Shown one piece after another: positions 10,321 through 22,329 of a stretch of DNA of 64,000 nt. The notes below the pieces were generated by a model. The model was not told where the DNA came from. It saw only the letters and a list, made by a program, of their open reading frames with translations, and did no database searches. The translations under genes were made by a program, and so were the position numbers. Source of the DNA: Stictocephala bisonia (taxonomy: Eukaryota > Arthropoda > Insecta > Hemiptera > Membracidae); contig JAQJVL010000668.1 in NCBI GenBank assembly GCA_035578905.1, forward strand, positions 248,001 through 312,000, written 5' to 3'. The stretch's first letter is position 1. Every line of letters starts with the position of its first letter.

Positions 10321-13300
10321 TATCAAAGGGTTTTAAACTGAATTATTCTTTAGGTGTTCATCTAAAAGTTATGTAATCTATTGTGTGGTTGTGTTTTGTA
10401 CAACAACTAAACTGAAAAAAGGCTCACCAATGTTTTTGCGTAGTAAGTAAGAAGTTTTTTTTTAAAGTGTTTACCATCTATACATCTCTTTCTATTCCAG
10501 TACTATATTATATAGGCAAAACATGGTTTTGCAAAAATATATAGAAGCTCCTTAAGTCGAAAAAAGTAATAATGCGTGCTAGATGATTTGGAATTAGGAA
10601 GGCATTTGGATTAGGAATAGGTTTGCACGTATGATTAAATATAATTTTATGGAAAATCACAAACATAAATTATTTTCTTGATTAGCATATTAGGTTTTGA
10701 CAATATAAGTTTACTTCACAAAATAATAACAGTAAATTTATTATTATATAAGTATAAAATGTACAACAACTATGATTGTTGATTCGTTAAACCATTGATT
10801 TTACTATATAAAGAGATACTCCATCCATATGGGAGAGTTGTGGCGAGGCCCCAAAACTGTTTTGAGGCCCCACGCTGCGCTGCGCATAGCCCTATTTCCT
10901 CTCTCTCTCACACGCTCTTCCGTCTCTCTCTCTCTCACTTCCCTCCTCTTAACCCACTCTCCCATTCTCCAGACAGCCGCCCCGCCCTCTCCTTCCTCAG
11001 GTCCCACACACAAACAACGTCCTGCTTAGATAATTGTTTACGTTATTCCATATGGCCAACCATATGGCCAACGTTTATCCGGGTTCTCTGTTTTTATATT
11101 TGCTTGCATCTCTTTCGAATAATAAAGAATACTGTGTTGATACTATTACAGTAAAACTCAGTGTGACATTCATATTGAATAAAGAAATATTTAGAACTGA
11201 ATAAATTAAAACACCATATTGATTTAATTTATATGATTAACACACCGTGTATCTGTAAATAGACACACTTGAATAGACCGCTAACTTATCGGCAATGCTG
11301 GCGATAATTACTGCTGATTTAAGTAAACATTTTCATATTATATAGCCCATCTGAAAAATCTTTATTTATTGCATTTTAACCATCGATTAGGTGATTAAAT
11401 CGACTGTTGTACTCAATCATTAGTTTTTTCATATGCGGTAATTGATTAAAAAATAAATTGTTTTCAAATCCAATCAATGACTCTCCTTTCAATTATGAAA
11501 TTAATCTGCAAATATTCCAGGAATATATAATAGCCTATAGTGAAATATTAAAAAATGTGACATTATTTCTTTCTTTGACAAAATAAATATTGAAATAGGC
11601 CTATGATATTTATACGGTATAGAATAATACTGGGCAAAATATAAAACCCAAGTGAGATTCAAATTTCATTATAGGGTTAGAAAAAATCATAACAATACCA
11701 CTAATTTACTTCTATACAATATAAAAATAGCTTTCATCTTATGGCCTGATTCAGACAATCTGTGTATAGGCATTCAATTTAAAATAGCATTATTTTTAAT
11801 TTTATTACATACATACGTTTTATTATTACTGTCTGTAATATTAACACATTATTTGGTTCCAAGTAATTGCATGATTGTTTGTAAAATATTTCATTGTTTG
11901 GTGAATGGTCAGTTTTTATTTTTTTTCGGAATCATGAAGAGTTGTTACTCTATTATTACTTCTTGAGAAAAGCAATCTCAATGTTAATTGCAATTGGTTA
12001 GGAAATATTATCGTGATAGAATATAACTAGTCTACTGATTATTTAGATTCAATTTTCATTATTTTAATCAGGTTGTGAAATTATTGTAAATTTTGTTTAT
12101 GTCCCCCTTTAAAAAATACAGTTTTATAACATTGATTGAATCAGACCATTGTAAAAAGTATGTCTAAGGCGAATATAATTAAAGTTAACACATATGTTTT
12201 TCATACTATTATTTTACTAGATGTGAAAGTATGGATAAATTGCAATTTATTTATATTTTCAATTTATCTGGAAAAGACACTCTGGGATTACACTGGTAAC
12301 ACTTCACAAGTAGCGTGACCAGCAATAACATAAAAAATAACTAATTTTAAGTAACCACAGTCTAAATAATAACAAAATTAACTACAGCCGCACTCTGTGG
12401 TGTTTTTAATTATAAAAATTCGAATATGACTTATTTACACAACTGAGAATGAACAGAACAAACAATGCCAAGAACTAACAAAACTATATAAACAAATAAA
12501 TATTACAAATAAACAATAATATAGTTAAAAAATAATACGTAAATTTGGGTTTTGCGCATATTTTGAACTGTAATAGTATGGTTTCAAATTGAAACAAATA
12601 TATATATATATCGTATTAATGATAAGCATACACTTTCAAATGAGATAAATTAATCCTAAGTAGAAGAACAGGGACCTTTTTTTAATAACCAAACACTTCA
12701 ACTCTAGAACTGTGGGGAGTAATATACAGTAGGCTATACATGTTTAAAAATAATTATTGTAATTTAATAGTAACATTTAAATGAATGGCAAACATACTTA
12801 TATTAAACATCTGCAGTTAAAAAGATGACTAAAAGTCAAACAACTTATATTATTTAAACTTATTTAGCTACACATTAGATTAATTAGGATATAGTATTAC
12901 GGTGATAACTTAAATCACTAATGAGAGTTAGGCGAGTATCCAATAACAAAACGTGCGAGCTGTACTTAAAACGTTACAGGAAAAACAAAGGATATGCGAT
13001 GATTGTTAGTCTAGTACCGTACACCAAAATAATAAATATTAATAAATATATTTCCATTTTATTCTTTTTTTTATTATTTTTTTTATCAAACTCAAGCCCA
13101 AAATTAATTCAGATATTGTCACACTTTAGTTGTTAAAGAAAAATGAAATCCTGATTTTGTCATCTTGGAAACAAGTTCAGCTGATATAGATAATTATTAT
13201 ATTTTACAAATAACCAAGAAAATATAAGCACAGAATATAAGCAGATATGTGCTTATTTTGTAGTATAAGTTTGGTGCTATTCGGAATCAGACCATTGAAA

Positions 13301-13370
13301 ATTCAAGTTATTTTTGGCGGATTGTGATATTTACGGAAATATTTCTATAGCACAGCTTGATGTCTAAGTT
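10321..13370. other. AT-rich non-coding DNA with a pyrimidine-rich block
   Basis: Apart from a C/T-rich block at about 10840-11030 (runs of TCTCTCTC on the plus strand, reading as GAGA on the minus), the region is AT-rich. It has only short frames without recognisable domains. Confidence 0.4.
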
Positions 13371-13729
13371 GCATTTTTGAGCGGCCAAGACTGGACAGAC
13401 TACCTGAGATCGGTATTGCGCGCAACTCGAGTACTGGTTTGGGGCCTTCTTGGGACATCGCAATTAACGCAGGTAGGATTGCGCGCAACTCGTTAACGGC
13501 CAGAGAGTGAGGTAGGCCTATTACACGATTTTCGGCAACGCGACTGAAGAACTGAATTGTGTGCGTGTATGTTTTTCTTTTTCATTTTATGACTCCGCCA
13601 CTATTTATGAAATCATCAATACAGCAAATATTTTCTCTTTATCTCCATCTCTTTATATCAAATAAAAAGAAAAAATGCCAATCCTGGTATAGACTAAAAT
13701 AGGTTTACTTTACCTTCCGTCAAACAGTT

Positions 13730-13810
13730 CACAGCGTGTGATGGTGATAACAACTACATGTTTCGCCGTGAATACGCACGGCATCTTCAGGTTAAAGAAA
13801 ACAAATAAGT
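13730..13810 (-). other. Hammerhead-like stem-loop, probable retroelement terminus
   Basis: On the minus strand the sequence reads CTGAAGATGCCGTG, a six-base loop, then CACGGCGAAAC. GCCGTG and CACGGC pair perfectly, and the stem is framed by CTGAAGA and GAAA as in a hammerhead core. One extra U lies between the core and the stem. The Penelope-like terminus at 55828-55850 has the same layout. Cleavage activity is not shown. Confidence 0.4.
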
Positions 13811-14177
13811 CCAAGTGGGACGCGTCACAAATTAATTAAAACTTAACAAACACAGTTCACACATGAGGAAAACAACGAATATTAAAACTTTCGGTAGGCC
13901 TACCACACACATTTCACTGTCCACGGCGTGATCCGGAAGCAGATTTTAATATTGTGGTATTTATGACAAATAGTTCAATTTACTTTTTAACAAAAAGGAA
14001 TATTAATTTATAGTTAAAAATACAGCAATAATTATACAATGCAATATTGACAAGAAGCTTTAATTACTTGATAAAAAATGAATAATGATTTCAATAATAT
14101 AAAGGGTTAATTCTAGTATTAAATGTGAACTATATGACAGATGATAAGTTAATGAATAATTAAATTGTTATAAATTA

Positions 14178-14575
14178 TTTCTGATACTTCTAATAACGCA
14201 TCCTCACATGACTTTCCTTTGATAAAACCGAATTGACGTGGATTAGGAAAATTTAATTTAGATAAACAACTATGGAGTCTTTTAATCATTGTTTTTTTCC
14301 AAAAACCTTAGAGAATACAGATAACAAGCTGATAGGTATTATGTTATCTAGTTTTATAGTTATTGTCCTTCAAAATAGGTGCCACTGAACTTAACTTCAG
14401 GCTCTCAGGAAAAATGCCTTTGATAAAACTACTGTTTATTAAGTGAACTAAAACTGGTGCAATCTCATCAACTATGTTTTTCAGTAAATGTACGTTAATT
14501 TGGTCAGAGCCAGTTAATTTTTTATTTTTTAAAAGCTTAACAATAATACTCTTAATTTCATCTAAATCTGTTGGA
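14178..14575 (-). pseudogene. Decayed non-LTR retrotransposon reverse transcriptase fragment
   Basis: Translated on the minus strand with frame changes, the segment gives the usual LINE RT order. It runs GSDQINVHLLKNIVDEIAP, then VHLINSSFIKGIFPESLKLS, VAPILKDNN, a Tyr-Gln remnant of the NYRPISL motif, and finally NPRQFGFIKGKSCEDA. These correspond to the fingers/palm start of Jockey/CR1-type RTs. Stops and frameshifts break the frame, and the YxDD-containing half is absent. Confidence 0.7.
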
Positions 14576-14869
14576 GTTATAAAGAACGAATGTTAATAGT
14601 AAGTACGTAAAGGTGGAAGGGTATTGGAATGTACAACATCTGGACGGCTAGACTGGATTGCGATAAGGCGTCTTAAGAGAAAGAAGAGAGAATGGGAGGG
14701 GGTGATTAGTTTCCTTTACTGCTCACAGGTTGTGCAACCGAACAGTCGAAACTGGAGGCAATTTCGACCTCTTTAACTTGATTGACGACAGGTTGCAGCA
14801 CAGTCGCTCCCATATTTCGTGCCTCAACATTTAACATTGGATGGAACTATCTTCTATGTATAGTAAAAT

Positions 14870-15065
14870 CAATGGTTAAACCACGTTTACTTTCCTCAGT
14901 CCAGGAGGGTTGACTTTCATGATCATCATGTCTTTTGACAGTCCCTCAGGTCAGATGAAGGTCAAACATGGTTTGCCGAAATCGATCACCATAATATTTT
15001 TATATTTTGTACTTATAGTGTAATAGATTTGTGTTTTGTGACGTTCACTTGTAATGTAAATATGT
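14870..15065 (+). repeat. Repeat segment shared with 23310-23425
   Basis: Both copies share the word order GAAATCGA-(T/C)-(C/A)ACCATAATATTT, TTGTACTTAT and GTGTGACGTT-ACTTG. Upstream, this copy has CAGATGAAGG and CCGAAATCG bracketing a potential stem, again hammerhead-like. It may be the 3' end of a retroelement family. Confidence 0.5.
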
Positions 15066-15239
15066 ATTATGAGCTTAGAGAACGGAAACATACTCTCTAT
15101 TTTATGTGTTACTCTATACTATATAACAAAAGGTTTTTTACTGGGAGTATTGGGAGAAGTTGATGAAAATATTGAAAGGTCTTGGGTAAAATGACAAATT
15201 TTGAGAAATAGAGATATTGTTGTTATAATTTATCAAATT

Positions 15240-15775
15240 ACTCGATTGAACTTTCTCCCATATGCGTTAGCAGAGAAAGTATTGTGATCATCCAAAACAC
15301 TTTTTTTAAAGTTGGTCTATAAATCCACTTAAGAGTTCCCTGAACCCAAAATTTTGGTTTTTTTATAATTTTGGTGTCTGACTGTATGTGTATCTGTCTG
15401 TGTGTATGTGCAGTTCCCTGGAGACCAAACGGATTGATCAATTTTTATTAAATTTGTTATAACAGTATATTTAGCCAATATCTCCTGAACTTTTTTTTCA
15501 CTTTTTCGAAATTTTAGTGCTTTTTATTTTTATGGGCAAAAAACATCCAAAAATGGAATTTTCTCAAAAACTGCTCTAATGACTTTGATTACTGTACATT
15601 TTCAGGAAAGATGTGAATTACAATTTAAAATATTTTAGTAAAAACCGCATGTCTTGACTAGTTTTGAGTTATGACAAAAAACATATTTTGGAATCAAACT
15701 GATAATTTTCAAATTAAATTTTTTGTTGTTTATATGGGGGAAATTTTGTGCCAATTCTTTGGAACCATTTATTTA
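15240..15775 (+). repeat. Dispersed repeat family G, copy 2
   Basis: The copy begins CTTTCTCCCATATGCGTTAG and contains a short TG-rich stretch (TGTCTGTGTGTATGTGCAG) followed by CCAAACGGATTGATCAA. It ends near TTCTTTGGAACCATTTATT. The same order, with an expanded TG tract, is found at 32690-33285. Confidence 0.8.
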
Positions 15776-15779
15776 TATT

Positions 15780-16880
15780 CACGTATCTTTGTAAAACATG
15801 TATATGCGTGTAAAAAAGATGGATGAAATAATATAAATATGACAAGGCAATACTTGCATAATATCAATATAAAGAATAAAAAGTTGTTTATATATAAAAA
15901 AAAATTAAAAATAAAACTATTGACTAGATAGTAAATGACACGTTTAATTCAATAAAATCAAACAAAAGTATGGTTCTTTATTCAATATGAACTGACTCAG
16001 TGTGGAGTGTTTACACATGGTTGATGCACTGCTAAGGAGGGGGGGTGAAGATAACAATCAGCTGTAATATATTACAAACAGCTGACTGTGTTTGTACTAG
16101 TGACAAAATCACTGCGACAGATAAACAACGCTAAGAATAAATGATGCTGAACTCCACGTCAACAGACGTAGCACGGATATAACGACGGCAACTAGTCAAA
16201 TTAGTTATTCCAAACATCTAATTGGGAAGATCCAATTATATTCTAAGACGGTTCAATGAGTTTGGTGTCTTTTAATTGGCAATTAACGGATTATGTATGA
16301 TTTTATTCCAGTTTCAGTAAGTACTGTCCATGATTAATTTGTTTTCTAACATAGCCTAGTACAATGTTCTAAATTAATCTTACAAAAATAAAGTCAACTG
16401 TCGACGATAAAATTATTTCTAAAGGAGCGCAATCTGTTAAAAATAAGATTACATTGAATATTCTAACTTTTGTTTTCAATGCTGGTTAGAAGGACGACTA
16501 AATATGGGATTTCCTGAGTGGATTTGAAAAAAAACCGTTAAGTTTTCAAAAGACACCGTAAAATTCGTAAATCTTATTTACGACTATATATTAAGAAAAC
16601 AATCCAATTGTATAACTCCCCTCCCCTCCCCCTGAGGTCGTATTTAATCAACACAAGAACTAGCTGTATGATAATGATAGAAAGAATATAAATACACATA
16701 GTAATGTGTATAGTAATATTACGTAAATTTGTTAGCAAAAACAAAAAAAGTCAAAAATATAATGTTGAAATAACAAAAAACAATCACTAGCGAATAATAT
16801 TTATTTCGAAATTATGACGCCCGATCAAAAATCCAAAACGTATAAATCACAACTTTCAAAAGCCAAAAAGTACAGAAAGG
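15780..16880. other. AT-rich non-coding DNA
   Basis: No recognisable gene or repeat family apart from ordinary AT-rich sequence. Confidence 0.35.
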
Positions 16881-16883
16881 GAA

Positions 16884-16992
16884 GACATTGAGGTCGCATC
16901 CAATAGTTCCCTGAATGAGTGTTGAGTAGATTCCTTGTCATGCGATAGCAGGGCCAGCACCTTGTTAGTCTCCCCTATATACCTCAGCGTGT
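16884..16992 (-). mobile_element. MITE family M, partial copy
   Basis: GGTCGCATCCAATAGT followed by GGGCCAGCACCTTGTTAGTC matches the end-proximal part of family M in minus orientation. Confidence 0.6.
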
Positions 16993-17879
16993 ACACGTGT
17001 AACTAGTACAACGAGCACGGCCATTGACAACATTATCACCAACTTTCCAAATACTGATGTCTCTGTACTGAATTCTGCTATATCTGATCACTTCGTCCAA
17101 GTAGTTAGTATTCATGGATGCAAACCCATTAGTGAAAATTCATAATAAAAAAATGTCAAGCTTCAAATATATCCCATCTTTATCGCCTCTTAAAACATGA
17201 GACTTGGCATTTCCTGAATAGTTACTAAAGTATAAGTGAAAAGTACAAAGCATTTTTTGATACTTTAGTTATTTTTTAGATTTATCCTGTCCATTTAAAA
17301 CATTCACTAAACAATAAACCTCAAAATATTTCTTGGATATCCCGAGGAATCCAAATTTCTCAGGAAAAAACTCAAGTACTACCACTCAATTTTCATAAAA
17401 ATACAGAATGAATGTTTCAATTCTTTTAAAAAAAAATATAAAAAATTTTAGAAAAAAATATTGCCAAAGCCTTTGGCACAAATAGAAGACTGGAAAAGTA
17501 TGAAAACTGTTCAAAATTAGCTTGGAGGATTATTGATGGTTTTTCGAGAGATCAAAGTTGATTAAAAAGTATAAAATTATCTCAATTAAAGTTAAATATA
17601 TAATTATTGAAGATTCCTCTTTTTGTAGTAAACAAATGCATTGATTACTTCTCTTCTGTTGCTTTTCTCAGATTAAATTCGTATTCAAATCATGGAATAA
17701 CTGAATTTGAAGCAGCATATGTGTCCATGGCTCTTCTTCGGTGACTGATGTAGAGGTAGTCCGCGTGAAGTAGACTCAACTCTAAAAATCCTGTGACATC
17801 ATCAATAGTTTGTGAGTGTGGTTGCAGTAAGCACTTGGTAGTACCACTCACTAAATTGATACATTTTTCTTTTGAAACA

Positions 17880-19060
17880 GTAACGTTTCCCCATCTCTTA
17901 AAAAAAGCAAGTGGTGCAAATTTTCAAAAAGGACGATCCAACCAAAATAGACAATTATCGTCCAATTTCAATGCTTCCGTGTTTCGATACACATTTTTAA
18001 AAAGCCTTCGGTGAGAGTTTAGAACATTTTCTAGAAATTTTTAAAATGTCTCCCAGACCAGTATGGTTTCAGAAAAAAGAAGTCTAGCATTGATGCTCTA
18101 CATAGTTTGTTAGATTCAGTTGTCGATGGTCTTCAAGGAAAAGTGTTAAGCACTTTTCTTGTCTTGTTCAAAGCCTTTGACTGCGTGCATCATGAGTGGT
18201 CTCCGAGGTCTTCCTCTTAAGTGGCTAGCTTCCTTTCTAGAAAGTAGGAAACAGTATCAAAGTCAATTGAAGAACTAGAAATAACATCTTTCATCGAATT
18301 AAATTCATGCATTAAGTTTTTTTTCTGATACCAATCTGAACATAAATTATTCTAAATCAAATTTGATCAAGTTTAATCTCAGACAGTATAATAATAAACT
18401 GTGTCCTATTGTTATGCTCGAAAATGAGCATATAGATGAAACATAATCCACTAAATTCCTGAAAATGTAACATGGTAAAGGGTTGACCTGGGAGGAACAT
18501 TTTGATATCATCTGCTTGAAGGTTACCTCTGGCATTTTATGTCCTGCTTAGCCTAGCAAAAACCTGCATCCCTAAAGTCTTAAGAATAAAATGGCGTATT
18601 TGGACTCATTTACCCACACTTTTCTTATGGTATAAGACTATGGGTTGGACACTCTAAACAAAAAATGCAGCGAACTTTCAGGCTTTAAAAAATGTGTTAG
18701 AATCATCGCTAAGTTAAAACTCAGAAAGTTTTCTAGGGATCCTTCAGAGAGCTTAATTTTCTCGCTCTGCCACGTTTTTATATATCTGATGCAATACGCT
18801 ACTGCCGATCAAAGTGCACTTTGATTCAAGGGAGAGATTTTCATCAATATAATACCAGAAGTAAGAACAACTGTCGAGTCAAACAATGTATACTCAAGAC
18901 TAGTGAACTGATTCCATTTCAGAAAGAAGGCGTCAGGTTTATGAACAAGCTGCCTGAGAGACTAAAAATTATCAGCAGCAAAAAACACTTGAGGCTCGTT
19001 TAAAACACTTTCTGGTGTCGAAAGCATTTTATTTGATTGACAAGTCTGTGGTGAGTCGCT
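17880..19060 (+). pseudogene. Decayed non-LTR retrotransposon (RT to C terminus)
   Basis: Translated with several frame breaks, the segment shows DPTKIDNYRPISMLPCF (RT motif around NYRPIS) near 17935 and PVWFQKKKSSIDAL near 18060. LVLFKAFDCVHH (position of the FxKAFDxV motif) follows near 18165 and GLPLKWLASFLESRKQYQ near 18205. A C-terminal HYNTRSK-type block with GVRFMNKLPERLK lies at 18840-18965. This is the order of an arthropod LINE ORF2 downstream of the endonuclease. The YxDD segment is not preserved and stops are frequent. Confidence 0.75.
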
Positions 19061-19319
19061 GGGATAATCATTTTTTAATTCACAATTTGAGCAAGGCTTA
19101 GTGTCATGGGCAAGAATAAATGAGAGGGGGAATGTATGTTTTCCTAAATAGTCACTGCACAGGATTGTTTTACCAGCAATCATATAACTTGCTGTTCGAT
19201 TTTGTTGTATATCTGTTTAAATTGTTAGTTATTGTAATAATCTATATGTTCATTTGACTTTTGCTATAGCAATTGTATTGTTTGACTGCAACAAATATTT
19301 TTTATTCTTACCCTTATTC

Positions 19320-19474
19320 ATCCAAATGCTCAAGGATAAACTTAATGATTATTACTACATATGTATAAAGATGTACATTAGTTGTAATTTACTTATATAA
19401 CTGCCACTGAGGCTGTCGCTGCGGCCATGAGAAAGCGACCGCCACATTTTTCTTTTTTTTTCTTTGTGCAAACA
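19320..19474 (-). mobile_element. MITE family M, partial copy
   Basis: CTCAAGGATAAACTTAATGA, GATTATTACTAC, GGCCATGAGAAAGCGACC and a terminal TTTCTTTGTGC match the left half of family M in minus orientation. It lies between the LINE remnant and the minisatellite. Confidence 0.6.
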
Positions 19475-19671
19475 CTTATGTCATAATACTCAACGAATTA
19501 AAAACATGAATTTAATCAATGGGTGATATCTCTGTTTTATTAATAAATAGTTAAATTAACCATTGCATCAGGAATATTATCATAATCTATAATAAATGTC
19601 TCCACAGTAAGAATCTGCAATATAACATGACGAATTTTACAAGTCATATTCCATAATTTATAAAAGGAAGT

Positions 19672-22321
19672 ATTATGGAGATAGGACGATCATTATTAGC
19701 GTTAGTTTTAGGACTTAGCATGTGTTTCAAATATATTATGGAGATGGGACGATCGTTATTAGCGTTAGTTTTAGGACTTAGCATGTGTTTCAAATATATT
19801 ATGGAGATGGGACGATCGTTATTAGCGTTAGTTTTAGGACTTAGCATGCGTTTCAAATATATTATGGAGATAGAACGATCGTTATTAGCGTTAGTTTTAG
19901 GACTTAGCATGTGTTTCAAATATATTATGGAGATGGGACGATCGTTATTAGCGTTAGTTTTAGGACTTAGCATGCGTTTCAAATATATTATGGAGATAGA
20001 ACGATCGTTATTAGCGTTAGTTTTAGGACTTAGCGTGTGTTTCAAATATATTATGGAGATATGACGATCGTTATTAGCGTTAGTTTTAGGACTTAGCATG
20101 TGTTTCAAATATATTATGGAGATGGGACGATCGTTATTAGCGTTAGTTTTAGGACTTAGCATGTGTTTCAAATATATTATGGAGATGGGACGATCGTTAT
20201 TAGCGTTAGTTTTAGGAGTTAGCATGTGTTTCAAATGTATTATGGAGATAGGACGATCGTTATTAGCGTTAGTTTTAGGACTTAGCATGTGTTTCAAATA
20301 TATTATGGAGATAGGACGATCGTTATTAGCGTTAGTTTTAGGAGTTAGCATGTGTTTCAAATGTATTATGGAGATAGGACGATCGTTATTAGCGTTAGTT
20401 TTAGGACTAGCACGTGTTTCAAATGTATTATGGAGATAGGACGATCGTTATTAGCGTTAGTTTTAGGACTTAGCATGTGTTTCAAATATATTATGGAGAT
20501 GGGACGATCGTTATTAGCGTTAGTTTTAGGACTTAGCATGCGTTTCAAATATATTATGGAGATGGGACGATCGTTATTAGCGTTAGTTTTAGGACTTAGC
20601 ATGCGTTTCAAATATATTATGGAGATAGAACGATCGTTATTAGGGTTAGTTTTAGGACTTGGCGTGTGTTTCAAATATATTATGGAGATATGACGATCGT
20701 TATTAGCGTTAGTTTTAGGACTAGCATGTGTTTGAAATATATTATGGAGATAGAACGATCGTTATTAGCGTTAGTTTTAGGACTTAGCATGTGTTTCAAA
20801 TATATTATGGAGATAGGACGATCATTATTAGCGTTAGTTTTAGGACTTAGCATGTGTTTCAAATATATTATGGAGATGGGACGATCGTTATTAGCGTTAG
20901 TTTTAGGACTTAGCATGTGTTTCAAATATATTATGGAGATGGGACGATTGTTATTAGCGTTAGTTTTAGGACTTAGCATGTGTTTCAAATATATTATGGA
21001 GATGGGACGATCGTTATTAGCGTTAGTTTTAGGACTTAGCATGCGTTTCAAATATATTATGGAGATAGAACGATCGTTATTAGGGTTAGTTTTAGGACTT
21101 GGCGTGTGTTTCAAATATATTATGGAGATATGACGATCGTTATTAGCGTTAGTTTTAGGACTAGCATGTGTTTGAAATATATTATGGAGATAGAACGATC
21201 GTTATTAGCGTTAGTTTTAGGACTTAGCATGTGTTTCAAATATATTATGGAGATAGGACGATCATTATTAGCGTTAGTTTTAGGACTTAGCATGTGTTTC
21301 AAATATATTATGGAGATGGGACGATCGTTATTAGCGTTAGTTTTAGGACTTAGCATGTGTTTCAAATATATTATGGAGATAGGACGATCGTTATTAGCGT
21401 TAGTTTTAGGAGTTAGCATATGTTTCAAATATATTATAGAGATAGGACGATCGTTATTAGCGTTAGTTTTAGGAGTTAGCATGTGTTTCAAATGTATTAT
21501 GGAGATAGGACGATCGTTATTAGCGTTAGTTTTAGGACTAGCACGTGTTTCAAATGTATTATGGAGATAGGACGATCGTTATTAGCGTTAGTTTTAGGAG
21601 TTAGCATGTGTTTCAAATATATTATGGAGATAGGACGATCGTTATTAGAGTTAGTTTTAGGAGTTAGCATGTGTTTCAAATATATTATGGAGATAGGACG
21701 ACCGTTATTAGCGTTAGTTTTAGGACTAGCACGTGTTTCAAATATATTATGGAGATAGGACGATCGTTATTAGCGTTAGTTTTAGGAGTTAGCATGTGTT
21801 TCAAATATATTATGGAGATAGGACGATCGTTATTAGCGTTAGTTTTAGGAGTTAGCATGTGTTTCAAATATATTATGGAGATAGGACGATCGTTATTAGC
21901 GTTAGTTTTAGGAGTTAGCATGTGTTTCAAATGTATTATGGAGATAGGACGATCGTTATTAGCGTTAGTTTTAGGACTTAGCATGTGTTTCAAATATATT
22001 ATGGAGATAGGACGATCGTTATTAGCGTTAGTTTTAGGACTTAGCATGTGTTTCAAATATATTATGGAGATAGGACGATCGTTATTAGCGTTAGTTTTAG
22101 GACTTAGCATGTGATTCAAATATATTATGGAGATAGGACGATCGTTATTAGCGTTAGTTTTAGGACTAGCACGTGTTTCAAATATATTATGGAGATAGAA
22201 CGATCGTTATTAGCGTTAGTTTTAGGAGTTAGCATGTGTTTCAAATGTATTATGGAGATAGGACGATCGTTATTAGAGTTAGTTTTAGGAGTTAGCATGC
22301 GTTTCAAATATATTATGAAGA
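19672..22321. repeat. 63-bp minisatellite, about 42 copies
   Basis: The consensus unit starts ATTATGGAGATAGGACGATC, continues GTTATTAGCGTTAGTTTTAG and ends GACTTAGCATGTGTTTCAAA plus TAT. Units of 62 bp carry GGACTAGCACGTG in place of GGACTTAGCATGTG. Variants (GGG/GAA before CGATCG, CTT/GTT before AGC, CATGTG/CATGCG) are shared by non-adjacent units. A block recurs with a 440-bp offset (20666-21105 versus 21106-21545), which shows block duplication. Because 63 is a multiple of 3 the array is open in frames on both strands; these frames are treated as non-genic. Confidence 0.97.
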
Positions 22322-22329
22322 TGTATAGC

